Numbered from the stretch's first letter, positions 43,705 to 53,692 are shown. The stretch: DNA of 64,000 bases from Candidatus Tidjanibacter faecipullorum (GCA_019116245.1 DXCC01000015.1:40090-104089); one strand, 5' to 3'. Translations and numbers: made by a program. The notes: generated by a model from the sequence alone, not told the origin.

Positions 43705-45033
43705 TTATTTGTTCGGGAAGAACAGCCGTTGCAGGTCGTTGCTCGTCGCATAGATCATCAGGGCGAAGAGCAGGGCCATGCCCACAATCTGGGCATAGGT
43801 CATGAACCTGTCGCTCGGCCGCCGCCCCGTAATCACCTCCACCAGCAGGAAGAGAACGTGGCCGCCGTCGAGCGCCGGAATGGGCAGAATGTTCATCACG
43901 GCCAGAATGATGGACAACAGCGCCGTGATCTCCCAGAAGACCGGCCAGCTCCACCGTTCGGGGAAGATGTTGCCGATGGCAATGGGGCCGCCCAGCGACT
44001 TGTAGGCCTCCGTCTCGGGCTGGAAGACCAGTTTCAGCTGTTTCCAGTAGTTGGCGATCTCTTCGCCGATGCGGTGCCATCCGGCAGGAATCGCCTGCCA
44101 GAGGGTATATTCGCGCGTGTGGACAGGCGTCACGGCCAGCATGTCGACCGCCGCGCCGATCCGCCCCTCGGGCGAAACGGCCACCGTCACGTCACGCCGC
44201 AGGGTCACCCCCGCACTGTCGCGCTCCACGGTGAGAGAGGCCTCCTGCCCCTTCAGTTCCGGGAACCGTTCGATGTATTGGTCAAAGTAGCGCAGCTCCT
44301 CGCCGTCGAGCCCCACCAGCCGGTCCCCGACCTGCAGGCCCGCCGCTTCGGCTCCGCTGCCCGGTACCACCTGCCCGATCAGAAAGGGATAGCGGGGTGT
44401 GATGAAGGCCGGATCCTCGGCCATGGCCAGCACGGAAGCCTCAGGCGTGCGGAAACGCACCGTGTCGCCGTCGCGCAGCACGACGATGTCGGCCTGCTGG
44501 TCGAGCAGCAGCGCCATCCGCAGCAGGCGGAAATCGTCGTACGCCTCGCCGTTGACCGACAGGATGCGATCGCCGTCCCGGTACCCCATGCCGCGGGCCT
44601 GGTCGCTGAATACGTAGCCGTAGCGCATGTCGTCGGTGGCGAGGTAGCTGTCCCCCCACTTCCAGCTCATGCCCACATAGATGAGAAAGGCCAACACGAC
44701 GTTCATCAGCACACCGCCCACCATGATGAGCAGCCGCTGCCAGGCCGGTTTCGCACGGAATTCGTCGGGCTGCGGGTCATGCTTCATCTGCTCGGTATCC
44801 ATGCTCTCGTCAATCATGCCGGCCAGCTTCACATAGCCGCCGAAGGGGATCCAGCCGATGCCGTAGCGGGTGCCGCCGCGGGTCACCGACCACCAGGGGC
44901 GCCCGAAGAAGAGTTGGAACTGCTCGACCCGCACCCCGAAGAGGCGGGCAAACAGAAAGTGTCCCAACTCGTGCACGATCACGAGCAGCGAAAAGCTCAG
45001 AATAAATTGCAGTATCTTGATCAGAATATCCAT
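43705..45033 (-). CDS. rseP: Site-2 (M50) intramembrane metalloprotease RseP
   Basis: A 442-residue membrane protease. HELGHFLFARLFG near residue 21 is the zinc-binding HExxH, and a later NILPIPALDGGHVLF is the second conserved M50 site. A PDZ-like segment lies between (PGSGAEAAGLQVGDRLVGLD). It cleaves anti-sigma factors or signal-peptide remnants in the membrane. It starts 46 bp after dxr and is in the same operon. Confidence 0.93.
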   Translation of the reverse strand: MDILIKILQFILSFSLLVIVHELGHFLFARLFGVRVEQFQLFFGRPWWSVTRGGTRYGIGWIPFGGYVKLAGMIDESMDTEQMKHDPQPDEFRAKPAWQRLLIMVGGVLMNVVLAFLIYVGMSWKWGDSYLATDDMRYGYVFSDQARGMGYRDGDRILSVNGEAYDDFRLLRMALLLDQQADIVVLRDGDTVRFRTPEASVLAMAEDPAFITPRYPFLIGQVVPGSGAEAAGLQVGDRLVGLDGEELRYFDQYIERFPELKGQEASLTVERDSAGVTLRRDVTVAVSPEGRIGAAVDMLAVTPVHTREYTLWQAIPAGWHRIGEEIANYWKQLKLVFQPETEAYKSLGGPIAIGNIFPERWSWPVFWEITALLSIILAVMNILPIPALDGGHVLFLLVEVITGRRPSDRFMTYAQIVGMALLFALMIYATSNDLQRLFFPNK

Positions 45034-45079
45034 ACCTTGTCTGTTGAAGGAAAGATTCCGGAGACCGGTTCCGCCCCGC

Positions 45080-46228
45080 CTACCGGATCATGGCGGCCGT
45101 CATGCGGCGCACCTCGGCGTCGCATGCCTGGTAGTCCGCCACCGTCGGCTCCGCCACGAAGGCGGCCTGCTCCAGAGCCCGCTCGATGAGCCGCACAATG
45201 TCGCAGTACCCGATGCGCCCCTCCAGGAAGGCGGCCACGGCCACCTCGTTGGCGGCATTCATCGTACAGGGCGCCGTACCGCCCCGCCGCAGGCAGTCGT
45301 AGGCAATCTCCAGCGCGGGAAACTTCTCCCGGTCGGGCTCCTCGAAGGTGAGGGTCGCCATGCGGGCCAGATCGAGCCGCTCGCCGCCGTAGGTGAAACG
45401 CTCGGGGAAGGTGAGCGCATACTGGATCGGCAGCCGCATGTCGGGCGTGCCGAGCTGTGCCTTGACCGCGCCGTCGTCAAACTCCACCATGGAGTGAACG
45501 ACCGACTGGGGATGCACCAGCACGTCGATCCGATCGGCCGGCATGCCGAACAGCCAGTGGGCCTCGATCACCTCGAACCCCTTGTTGACCATCGTCGAGG
45601 AATCGACCGTAATCTTGGCTCCCATGCTCCAGTTGGGATGGCGCAGCGCCTCGCGGGCCGTCATTCCGGCCAGCTTCTCGCGGGGCGTGGTGCGGAAAGG
45701 TCCGCCCGAAGCGGTCAGAATCAGGCGGCGGGCCGGCGTCCGCTCGCCCACCAGCGACTGGAAGATCGCCGAATGCTCCGAATCGACCGGCAGAATGGGC
45801 GCACCCGTGCGGGAGGCCGTTTCGATGATCTGACGGCCGGCAATCACGAGGCTCTCCTTATTGGCCAGGGCCAGCTTCTTGCCCGTCTCCACGGCCGCCA
45901 GCGAAGGCATCATGCCCGCATACCCGACCAGCGCATTCACCACCGTATCCACGCTGCCGCCACGCACGATCTGCTCGATGGCATCGGCGCCCGCATAGAC
46001 CTTCACGGGACGGTCGGCCAGCGCGGCACACAGATCGCCGTAGTAACGTTCGTCGGCAATCACCACCGCATCGGGCTCGAATTCGCGGGCCTGTTCGGCC
46101 AGCCGCTGCCACCGTTTGCCGGCCGTCAGGACGGTTGCCTCAAACCGGTCGCCATGCCTGCGCACGACGTCGAGCGTCTGCTCGCCGATCGACCCCGTCG
46201 ACCCCAGCAGCGCGATCTTCTGTTTCAT
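45080..46228 (-). CDS. dxr: 1-deoxy-D-xylulose 5-phosphate reductoisomerase
   Basis: A 382-residue enzyme of the non-mevalonate isoprenoid pathway. It begins MKQKIALLGSTGSIGEQTLD (NADPH fold) and has PVDSEHSAIFQSL, the metal-binding His-Ser motif, and VDSSTMVNKGFEVIEAHWLF. It converts DXP to MEP. It begins 6 bp after the M23-like gene and precedes rseP, a frequent dxr-rseP linkage. Confidence 0.97.
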   Translation of the reverse strand: MKQKIALLGSTGSIGEQTLDVVRRHGDRFEATVLTAGKRWQRLAEQAREFEPDAVVIADERYYGDLCAALADRPVKVYAGADAIEQIVRGGSVDTVVNALVGYAGMMPSLAAVETGKKLALANKESLVIAGRQIIETASRTGAPILPVDSEHSAIFQSLVGERTPARRLILTASGGPFRTTPREKLAGMTAREALRHPNWSMGAKITVDSSTMVNKGFEVIEAHWLFGMPADRIDVLVHPQSVVHSMVEFDDGAVKAQLGTPDMRLPIQYALTFPERFTYGGERLDLARMATLTFEEPDREKFPALEIAYDCLRRGGTAPCTMNAANEVAVAAFLEGRIGYCDIVRLIERALEQAAFVAEPTVADYQACDAEVRRMTAAMIR

Positions 46229-46234
46229 AGCTTC

Positions 46235-47128
46235 CTATTGAAAAATGATATAGTTCTGCGGATCCGCCGGCGCACCATCGATCCACAATTCAAAGACAAA
46301 ATCCTCTCCGGCATGCGGATCGCTCTCGCTGCCGATGTAGCCCAGCGCTTCGCCCGCCTGTACGCGGTCGCCCGTCCGGCGCAGCGACTCACCCACATGC
46401 TTGTAGCACGACAGATAGCCGTCGGCATGCTGAATGGCGATCACATTGCCGTCGCTCGGCGTCCACTGGTCCACCACGACCGTACCGGCCAGCACGGCCA
46501 GAACCTGCTGGGCACCGTCCGGCTCCACCTCGACGCCATACATGCCGTGCAGCGGATCGAACGTCTCCGTGATCCGTCCCCGCACCGGCGAGGCGAACTC
46601 CCGGCGCGAAACCGCTTCGCCGCCCGCTTCGGCTCCCGCCACATTGAGGGCATAGCGGCCCGGCCCCTCGAGCTGGGCGCGCAGCAGCGAATCGGCTGCC
46701 GAAGGGGGCACCAGTGCCCGGTCGTGGGTCATCGTATCGACCGAACGCCCCACCGACACCGGCGGCACTTCGCCCGCCAGAATCAGCGACACGTCGTTGG
46801 CATAGCGCTGCATGATCCGCACGTCCTGCTCCATCGAATCGAGCCGGTCGAGGTTCTCCATCAGCAGCGCCCGCGCCTGACGGCCCGGATAGCCGGGCAG
46901 CTTGTCCAGCACGGGGGTATAGACTACGGCCGTCACCACCACGGCAAACAGGACGATCAACAGTCCCAGCGCGGCCAGCGTCGCCCGCAACGGACTGATG
47001 TAGAAGTGCCACACCTCCTCGTTTTCGCGGCGGCTGCGTACGCTGACGCGGTGTTTCTCGTCGAAATGGCGGAACCAGTAGCGCAATCCGCCTCGCTTTT
47101 TCTGATCTGTGCCTTCCGGATTTTTCAT
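46235..47128 (-). CDS. M23-family peptidase-like protein, probably non-catalytic
   Basis: A 297-residue protein with one N-terminal membrane helix (LRATLAALGLLIVLFAVVV) and a C-terminal LytM-like domain (FASPVRGRITETFDPLHGMY, VLAVLAGTVVVDQWTPSDGN, SCYKHVGESLRRTGDRV). The metal ligands of M23 appear lost: HGMYGVEVE has Glu in the Asp site, and the usual HxH near the end is GEDFVFELW. It may act as a non-enzymatic regulator of cell-wall hydrolysis, as EnvC does. It is first gene of the dxr-rseP-radA operon. Confidence 0.75.
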   Translation of the reverse strand: MKNPEGTDQKKRGGLRYWFRHFDEKHRVSVRSRRENEEVWHFYISPLRATLAALGLLIVLFAVVVTAVVYTPVLDKLPGYPGRQARALLMENLDRLDSMEQDVRIMQRYANDVSLILAGEVPPVSVGRSVDTMTHDRALVPPSAADSLLRAQLEGPGRYALNVAGAEAGGEAVSRREFASPVRGRITETFDPLHGMYGVEVEPDGAQQVLAVLAGTVVVDQWTPSDGNVIAIQHADGYLSCYKHVGESLRRTGDRVQAGEALGYIGSESDPHAGEDFVFELWIDGAPADPQNYIIFQ

Positions 47129-47146
47129 ATCATAGCGAACAATTTA

Positions 47147-47154
47147 CAAAAATA
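47147..47154 (-). promoter_or_regulatory. -7 box of the M23-dxr-rseP-radA operon
   Basis: Minus-strand TATTTTTG, 18 bp before the ATG at 47128. Confidence 0.55.
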
Positions 47155-47286
47155 ATAAATTACCGGCCCCTCCCGCTCTTTGCCGCCACATTTCGCATGC
47201 GGACAGCGCCCGCAGACACCGGCCTCCGAACAACAAACGCACCACCCGCCCGGAAATTGCCGGACGGCTCCGCCTGCCGCAGAAAC

Positions 47287-47321
47287 AATACGGGGCGACG
47301 GCATGGCCGTCGCCCCGTATT
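47287..47321 (-). terminator. Terminator of the merR-nif3-zinc-ribbon operon
   Basis: 16-bp perfect stem, 47287-47302 with 47306-47321 and a 3-base loop; followed on the minus strand by TGTTTCT. It lies 26 bp after the zinc-ribbon gene ends. Confidence 0.75.
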
Positions 47322-47346
47322 GCGGTATTGGGAGATGCGCAAGGCT

Positions 47347-48129
47347 CTATGCCTCGATGTCCTTGTGCTCCTCTTCGTGGAATTCGTCCGACACGAGGAT
47401 ACGTCCGCAGTATTCGCAGACGATGATCTTCTTGTTCTGACGGATCTCGTACTGTCTTTGCGGGGGAATCCGGTTGAAGCAGCCGCCGCAGGCATCACGC
47501 TTGACCGTCACCACGGCCAGCCCGTTGCGCACGTTGGAACGGATACGCGTGTAGGCAGCCAGCAGGCGCTCGTCGATCTTGGCCATGGCGCGGGCCTCCT
47601 CCTCTTTCAGGCGGGCCATCTCGTCGGCCGTCTCGTCGTCGATGCTGTTCAGCTCGGTCTGCTTGGCCTCCAGGTCGATCTTGCGCTCGGCCAGCACGGC
47701 TTCGGCCTCCTCGATCTGTTTCTTCTTGGTCTTCACATCGGCCGTGTACTCCTTGATATGCTTGTCATTGAGCAGAATCTGCAGTTCCTGGTATTCGATC
47801 TCCTTGTTGATGGCATCGAATTCGCGGTTGTTGCGGACATTCCGCTGCTGCTCGTTGTATTTGGCGATCTGCGCTTTGGCCTGTTCGGTATCCTCCTTTG
47901 CCTGCTTTACGCGCAGGTTCAGATCGTCGATGCTGCTCTTGATGTTGTCGATGCGGGTCTGCAGGCCGGCCACTTCGTCCTCCAGGTCCTGCACCTCGGT
48001 AGGAAGCACACCCTTGATTTTGTTGATGGCGTCGATCTTGGAATCGATCTTCTGGAGATCGTAGAGCGCCATAATCTTCTCCTGCATCGAGTAATCGACG
48101 ACATCCGTCGTTCTTCTGCTTGTTGCCAT
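47347..48129 (-). CDS. Coiled-coil protein with C4 zinc ribbon (DUF164-like)
   Basis: A 260-residue protein. A long coiled-coil N-terminal part (about residues 20-180, DLEDEVAGLQTRIDNIKSSI and similar) is followed by a zinc ribbon, CGGCFNRIPP and then CEYCGRILVSDEFHEEE. The family is widespread next to Nif3 in bacteria. Possible roles are in RNA or nucleic-acid handling. It lies 17 bp after nif3, in the same leftward operon. Confidence 0.88.
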   Translation of the reverse strand: MATSRRTTDVVDYSMQEKIMALYDLQKIDSKIDAINKIKGVLPTEVQDLEDEVAGLQTRIDNIKSSIDDLNLRVKQAKEDTEQAKAQIAKYNEQQRNVRNNREFDAINKEIEYQELQILLNDKHIKEYTADVKTKKKQIEEAEAVLAERKIDLEAKQTELNSIDDETADEMARLKEEEARAMAKIDERLLAAYTRIRSNVRNGLAVVTVKRDACGGCFNRIPPQRQYEIRQNKKIIVCEYCGRILVSDEFHEEEHKDIEA

Positions 48130-48146
48130 ATCTGTCGTTTCTTTGC

Positions 48147-48932
48147 TTACACCAAATAGTTCACAGGATTGACCGATCGTTCGCTCCTATGAAGCGCAAA
48201 ATTAGTTATTTTTTTTCTAATAATTTCACAGATAAGCCCGATGGCGCAATATTCGCTCTCAAAATGGCCCACATCGGCGATAACCAGATCGTTGTCGGCA
48301 TCCAGAAAGTCGTTGTAGCGGAAATCGGCCGAGATGTAGAGGTCGGCCCCGCTGCGACGCGCATCGGCCATCATCGAGGCGCCCGCCCCCGTGCAGAGCG
48401 CCACGCGGCGCACCGTTTCGCGCACCAGCGCGCTGTGACGGATGGCTCCCGTCCCGAGCCGCTCGCGCACCATCCGCAGAAAAGCCTCGGTCGGCATTTC
48501 GCACTCCGGACGTCCCACGACGCCGAATCCGGCGCCCGCAGCCGCCCCGGAGGGGGTCAGCAGCTCCATCTCCTGCAGACCCAACTGGCGCCCCAGTGCA
48601 TAGCTCATCCCCTGAGGCGCGCTGTCCAGATTGGTGTGACAGGCATAGACGGCGATGCCTTCGCGGACGGCCCGCCGCACGGCCCGTTCGATATAGGTGG
48701 TGCGCGAAAGCCGCTTGAGCGGATGGAACACCAGCGGATGGTGGGCAATGACCAGTCCGGCCCCCCGCTCGACCGCCTCCTCCAGCACCGCCTCCGTCAC
48801 ATCAACGCAGACCAGCGCGGCATCCGCCTCGTTGTCGGGATCGCCCACAATGAGTCCCGCATTGTCGTAATGCTCCTGCAGCGCCAGCGGTGCAAACTCC
48901 TCGAGCGGCGCCACAATCTCCCTGATTTTCAT
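48147..48932 (-). CDS. Nif3-like dinuclear metal centre protein
   Basis: A 261-residue protein of the NIF3/YbgI family. The metal-binding residues are visible in ALQEHYDNAGLIVGDP, IAHHPLVFHPLKRL and, late in the protein, VGHFESE. Family members form hexameric toroids with two metals per subunit; the substrate is debated. It lies 20 bp after the MerR gene and before the zinc-ribbon gene, the usual order. Confidence 0.9.
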   Translation of the reverse strand: MKIREIVAPLEEFAPLALQEHYDNAGLIVGDPDNEADAALVCVDVTEAVLEEAVERGAGLVIAHHPLVFHPLKRLSRTTYIERAVRRAVREGIAVYACHTNLDSAPQGMSYALGRQLGLQEMELLTPSGAAAGAGFGVVGRPECEMPTEAFLRMVRERLGTGAIRHSALVRETVRRVALCTGAGASMMADARRSGADLYISADFRYNDFLDADNDLVIADVGHFESEYCAIGLICEIIRKKITNFALHRSERSVNPVNYLV

Positions 48933-48952
48933 CGCTTACCTCCCAATTTATA

Positions 48953-49558
48953 TCAAAACAGCGTCTGTTCAATGATCCGGGGACGCTCCTTGGCCGGTTC
49001 CTCTTCGCCTGCGGACTCCGCCGGCGTTTCCTGCCCCTCGAAGGCAGCCCGAGCCGACGCAAAGCCCTCGTCGGAACGTTCCGCCGTGCCTGCCTCGAGC
49101 AACTCGACCGGTACGGCCACCTCGAACAGCATCTGCTCCTCGAAAGGCGGCTTGACCGGCGCCGGTTCGGCAGCAGGTTCCTCCTCCGCCAGTTCGTCGT
49201 CATCGACCACGATGCCTCCCGTCGTGAGGTCCTGCTTGATCTCCAGCAGAATGGCCCGAATGTGCATCAGGTGTTCCGCAATCTCGGTGTCGCGATCGAC
49301 CTCCTTGCGGTAATCGCGGATGTATTTGCGCGCCACCTCGATCTTCATCTTGCGCTCCTTGAGCAGATGGTAGATGACCCGGATGTTGTCCACATCCCGG
49401 GGCGTGAAGAGCCGGTTGCCCTTCTTGTTCCGGTGCGGCTTCAGGATGTCGAACTCCTGCTCCCAATAGCGCAGCAGCGACGGGTTGACGTCGAACATCT
49501 CGGCCACTTCGCCCATCGTGTAATATACCTTGTTCTTCTTGTGCTCTATCTCCTGCAT
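48953..49558 (-). CDS. MerR-family transcriptional regulator
   Basis: From ATG 49558, 201 residues: MQEIEHKKNKVYYTMGEVAE, then FDVNPSLLRYWEQEFDILKP, the MerR HTH with the wing RLFTPRDVDNIRVIYHLLKE. The C-terminal half is acidic and low-complexity (DDDELAEEEPAAEPAPVKPP), not a known ligand domain. In Bacteroidetes this MerR type regulates cell-surface or envelope genes; the target here is not known. Longer upstream frames are rejected because their added part is GC-shadow sequence. Confidence 0.85.
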   Translation of the reverse strand: MQEIEHKKNKVYYTMGEVAEMFDVNPSLLRYWEQEFDILKPHRNKKGNRLFTPRDVDNIRVIYHLLKERKMKIEVARKYIRDYRKEVDRDTEIAEHLMHIRAILLEIKQDLTTGGIVVDDDELAEEEPAAEPAPVKPPFEEQMLFEVAVPVELLEAGTAERSDEGFASARAAFEGQETPAESAGEEEPAKERPRIIEQTLF

Positions 49559-49873
49559 GACACGAAATCGCGTGGGGTGAATACCTAATTTGATGCAAGT
49601 TACGAAAAAACACCGGCCGTCCATCCTCTTTGCGCAAAAAAACATGCGCCACCCCCTCTCTGTCCGGCGCCGCCTCCCCTGCCGCGCAGCCCTGTCCGGC
49701 CGGCTGTCCCTGTTCGGCCGGACTCCCGCCCGGCCGCTCCCGTTACGCACAAACACCTATTTACCAAAACAAAACACACTGCAAAACAACCGTTTATGCC
49801 ATCCATACCCACCTCCGGAAAATACCGACCAGTTTATAACCGTTATTTATGAAAATACAACAAACAACAACTT
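49559..49873. other. Intergenic region between merR and the Clp-like gene
   Basis: No gene is supported in these 315 bases. The first half is GC-rich with short GGCCGG repeats (49688-49735). The last 100 bases turn AT-rich (ACAAAACACACTGCAAAACAA) and would hold the promoter of the Clp-like gene, but no full TAnnTTTG match was found. Confidence 0.5.
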
Positions 49874-52107
49874 ATGGTTTTCCGACAGACTGCGACGCTC
49901 CGGGAGGCGCTCTCCGCCGGAGCCCTGGCCGCCCGGGAGCAGGGCGGTCATCTGGCCGACCGGGCCATACTGTGGCTGCTCGACCGGCCGGACAACCTGG
50001 CCGTCCGGCTGCTGGGCCGGTTTGTCCGCCCCTGGGAACTGCTTCAGATCGCCACCCGCATCCGGCTCGACCCGGCCCTCCGCAAACCGGAAACGGACAC
50101 CCCCGAAACCTTGCTGGCCGCACTCGAAGGGTTGCGCCCGGCACTCGGCGACCTGGCCGATGCCGCGCCGCTCCACTCCGGCCTGTTGCTGCTTCTGCTC
50201 CTGCGAGAGGAACGGTTCGTCGCCTCCCGCATACTGGCCATGTATGCCATCCCGGCGGTCGAGATCGCCACGCTGCTCCGCGCCCTCCCTGCGCAGGAGG
50301 AGGGCGCATCGGAAGCATCCGCCGAGCCCGACACGCCGGCGCAGCAGCCCGACGCCTTCACGACCGACCTGACCCGGGCCGCTGCCGAAGGGCGGCTCGA
50401 TCCGGCCATCGGACGCGACCGCGAAACCGACCGGCTGATCCGCACCCTCTGCCGCCGCCGCAAGAACAATCCGCTGCTGATCGGCCCGGCCGGCGTCGGG
50501 AAAAGCGCGCTGGTGGAAGGGCTGGCCCAACGGCTGGTGCAGGGCAACGTGCCGCCTCCGCTGCGCGGCCGGAGGCTGCTCGCGCTCGACCTGGCCGCAC
50601 TGATCGCCGGCACTACCTACCGGGGCGATCTGGAGCAGCGCGTCCATGCCCTGCTGCGCCGGCTCGAACACCACCGGGAGGCCATCCTCTTCATCGATGA
50701 GCTGCACCTGATCGTCGGAGCGGGAGCCGGACGCCAGGAGGGGCCGGACGTGGCCGATCTGCTGAAGCCGGCGCTGGCGCGCGGTCTCTTTCCCTGCATC
50801 GGGGCAACCACCCCGGAAGCCTACCGCCGTACGCTGGCCGGAGACCGCGCCCTGGCCCGCCGCTTCCAGCCCCTCCTGCTGGAGCCGCCCTCACCAACGG
50901 AGACCCTGACCATTCTCCGGCAGTTGGCCCCCCGTTACGAACGCCACCACCGGGTCCGCTACTCCGACGAGGCGCTGCGGGCCTGCGTCGAACTCTCCGG
51001 GCGCTACCTCTCCGACCGGAACTTTCCGGACAAGGCGATCGACCTGCTCGACGAAGCAGGCGCACGGGCCGGTCTCGGCACGCCGGGTGCCGCCCCGCCC
51101 CGACCGGTCACGGAAGCCACCGTCCGACGCACGGCCGAAGAGATAACGGGTGTGCCGATCCGCGAACCGGCCGCCGAAGCCGCCGCCCGCCACCGCGCCC
51201 TGCTCACCCGCCTGACGGAAGCGGTCGCAGGGCAGGAGCAGGCCGTCGAGCAGCTGGCCAACACCCTGCGGCGGCTGCACACGGGGTTGAGCGATCCCGA
51301 CCGGCCCGCCGGCGTACTGCTGCTGGCCGGACCGGCCGGGACGGGCAAGCGACGCATGGCCGAAGCACTGGCCGAGGTCCTGGCCGGCCGGACGCGCTGA
51401 TCCGGTTCGACCTGACCGCCTGCACGGATCCGCAGCAGGTGGCCCGCCTGATCGACCCGACCGCCGAAAGCCATCACGGCGCCCTGGCCGAGGCCGTCCG
51501 GCAACACGCCGCACCGGTCATCCTGCTGCGCCACATCGACCGCGCCCACCCGGATCTCTTTCCGATCCTGCGCACCGTCTTCGACAACGGCACGCTGACC
51601 ACCGGCGACGGCGGACGCATCGACTTCCGACGGGCGGTAATCGTCATGACGCTCGACACCCCTCCGACGGGCGGCGTTGCACCGATCGGCTACCCCTCCC
51701 CGGCCCAGAAACTCCGGCCGGCCGACCTGCCGGGCATCCCCGCCGATCTGGCGGAACGCACGGATGGCGTCATCCGCTTCGTCCCGGCTTCGTTGCCCGC
51801 CATGCGCCGCATCGTGCGCAACCGCTTCACCCCCCTGGCCGCACGGGCCGCCGCACAGGGCATCCGGCTCGCACTCTCCGACCGGGCATGCGACCATCTG
51901 GCCCGCCGCGTGCTGCACCGGCCGGAGACCCTGCGCCGACTACTGGTCGACACGGTCGAGGAGCCGCTCGCCGCGCTGCTGGTCGGCGGCCGACTCGCCG
52001 CCGGCGAGCAGGTTCGGATCGCCACGCGCGGTTCCCGCATCATCCTGCAACGCATCCGCTCCGGCCGGACGAAGCACACCCGCCGCAACCGTCCGGAACG
52101 GCACTGA
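49874..52107 (+). pseudogene. ClpA/ClpB-like AAA+ ATPase, frameshifted and with degenerate second module
   Basis: The first frame (49874-51400) encodes a divergent N-domain, then module D1 with intact Walker A (GPAGVGKS) and Walker B (ILFIDELH), and begins D2 (LLAGPAGTGKRRM). It stops early at TGA 51398-51400. The next frame, -1 relative to it, continues as LIRFDLTACTDPQQVARLID with HID-RAHPDLFPILRTVFDNG and FRRAVIVMT, clear D2 sequence up to 52107. Restoring one C near 51389-51392 would join the two. D2 is also damaged: Walker B, normally DE, reads RHID. So the gene looks decayed, though a sequencing error or programmed shift is not excluded. Confidence 0.75.
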
Positions 52108-52113
52108 GGCGGA

Positions 52114-52143
52114 TTGTCCGAGCCGTTTTTATATGTACCTTTG
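52114..52143 (+). promoter_or_regulatory. Promoter of the MATE gene
   Basis: -33 TTG at 52114-52116 and -7 TACCTTTG at 52136-52143, 19 bp apart. It fixes the start of the MATE gene downstream. Confidence 0.7.
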
Positions 52144-52254
52144 CGCCGCTGCGGGCGGAGGCCGACTCGCCGGGAGATCACCCCGGCGGGCGCAGGCCGC
52201 ACCGGAAAGACGGGCCCCGACGGCCCGATCGCAGCCCAACACACCAACCACATC

Positions 52255-53622
52255 GTGTTCAAAAGCAGATTCAACCGGAAACCCTACTACAACCGGGTGC
52301 TCCGGCTCGCCTTCCCGGTCATTCTCTCGCAGGCCGGACAGATGCTCGTCCAGCTGGTGGACAACGCCATGGTGGGCCAGCTGGGGGCCGTTCCCCTGGC
52401 CGGCGTCGCCTTCGCCAATGCCGTCTTCTTCATGCTCTTCGTCTTCGGCACGGGCATGTCGCTCGGACTGACCCCGCTGGTGGGCGAAATGTATGCGGTG
52501 GGCAACCACCGCCGCTCGGCCTCGTTCCTCCAGAACTCCATCCTGTTCTACGCCTGCATGGGCTTGCTGATCTTCCTGCTGGCCATGGTGGTGCGCCCCT
52601 TCATGTACCACATGGGCCAGGCGCCGGAGATCGTCGACCAGGCCCTGCCCTACTTCGGCTACATCTCCGTCTCGGTCATCCCCTTCATGATCTTCGCCTC
52701 CTTCAAGCAGTTTCTGGAGGGCATCGGCAACACGCGCGTGGCCATGGCGATCATCATCACCTCGAACCTGATCAACATCTTCTGCAACTGGCTCTTCATC
52801 TACGGCAACTGGGGCGCGCCCGCCCTGGGTGCGGCCGGAGCCGGACTCGCCACGCTGATCTCGCGCATTCTCACCCCGATCCTCATCATCCTCTACTTCT
52901 GGCGGCGCGACAGTTTCTACCGCTACTTCCGGCTCTTCCGCCGCGACAACTTCTCGTGGGAGACGATCCGTTCGCTCATCCGGGTCGGCTCGCCCATCGC
53001 CCTGCAGATGTTCATGGAGGGCTGCGCCTTCGCCCTGGCCGGCATCATGATGGGATGGGTCGGCACCCGCGAACTGGCCGGCAACCAGATCGCCATGGTC
53101 ATCTCCAACTTCGCCTTCATGATCATCCTGGGCGTCGGTTCGAGCGTCACGATCTGCATCAGCCACGCCTACGGCCGCCGCAACTGGACCGAGATACGCC
53201 GCTATGCCGGCACCGCCTACCGGCTGGGACTGATGTGGAACGTCATCACGGCCCTGCTGTTCATCTCCCTGCGCCGCCAGATCCCGCTGCTGTTCACCTC
53301 CGACCCCGCCGTCGTGGAGATGGCCGCCCACTTCCTCATCTTCGTGGCCATCTTCCAGGTCTCCGACGGCCTGCAGGCCAACTCGGTCGCCATCCTGCGC
53401 GGCATCCAGGACGTGAAGAGCATCATGCGCATCTCCTTCTTCTCCTACCTGCTGCTGGCCCTGCCGATCGGCTACCTGCTGGCCTTCCACACCCCCGTGG
53501 GGGCATCGGGCCTGTGGATGGGGCTGATTATCGGACTGGCCATTGCCGCCATCCTCTACAACACCCGCTACCGGATGCAGGTACGCCGTCAGTTGCAGCG
53601 CCTCACCGCGGCGCGCCGATGA
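52255..53622 (+). CDS. MATE-family multidrug/sodium antiporter
   Basis: A 455-residue transporter with 12 membrane helices from GTG 52255, beginning VFKSRFNRKPYYNRVLRLAF. It contains SQAGQMLVQLVDNAMVGQLG (typical of MATE helix 1) and a repeated second half with FMEGCAFALAGIMMGWVG. It extrudes cationic drugs or metabolites using Na+ or H+. The promoter at 52114-52143 lies after earlier candidate starts, so GTG 52255 is preferred. The family length is about 450, which fits. Confidence 0.88.
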   Translation: MFKSRFNRKPYYNRVLRLAFPVILSQAGQMLVQLVDNAMVGQLGAVPLAGVAFANAVFFMLFVFGTGMSLGLTPLVGEMYAVGNHRRSASFLQNSILFYACMGLLIFLLAMVVRPFMYHMGQAPEIVDQALPYFGYISVSVIPFMIFASFKQFLEGIGNTRVAMAIIITSNLINIFCNWLFIYGNWGAPALGAAGAGLATLISRILTPILIILYFWRRDSFYRYFRLFRRDNFSWETIRSLIRVGSPIALQMFMEGCAFALAGIMMGWVGTRELAGNQIAMVISNFAFMIILGVGSSVTICISHAYGRRNWTEIRRYAGTAYRLGLMWNVITALLFISLRRQIPLLFTSDPAVVEMAAHFLIFVAIFQVSDGLQANSVAILRGIQDVKSIMRISFFSYLLLALPIGYLLAFHTPVGASGLWMGLIIGLAIAAILYNTRYRMQVRRQLQRLTAARR

Positions 53623-53664
53623 GGGGTTTCCGCTGCGCCGCATCGGAAATCCGCAGGGATTTCG

Positions 53665-53672
53665 TATATTTG
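53665..53672 (+). promoter_or_regulatory. -7 box of the PSP1 gene
   Basis: TATATTTG, 20 bp before the ATG at 53693. Confidence 0.6.
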
Positions 53673-53692
53673 CAGGAATATACTTCATACGA

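Noticed and set aside
42301..47155. Long plus-strand frames opposite radA, rseP, dxr and the M23-like gene
   Set aside because: They are antisense shadows in high-GC DNA; the minus-strand genes carry clear motifs.
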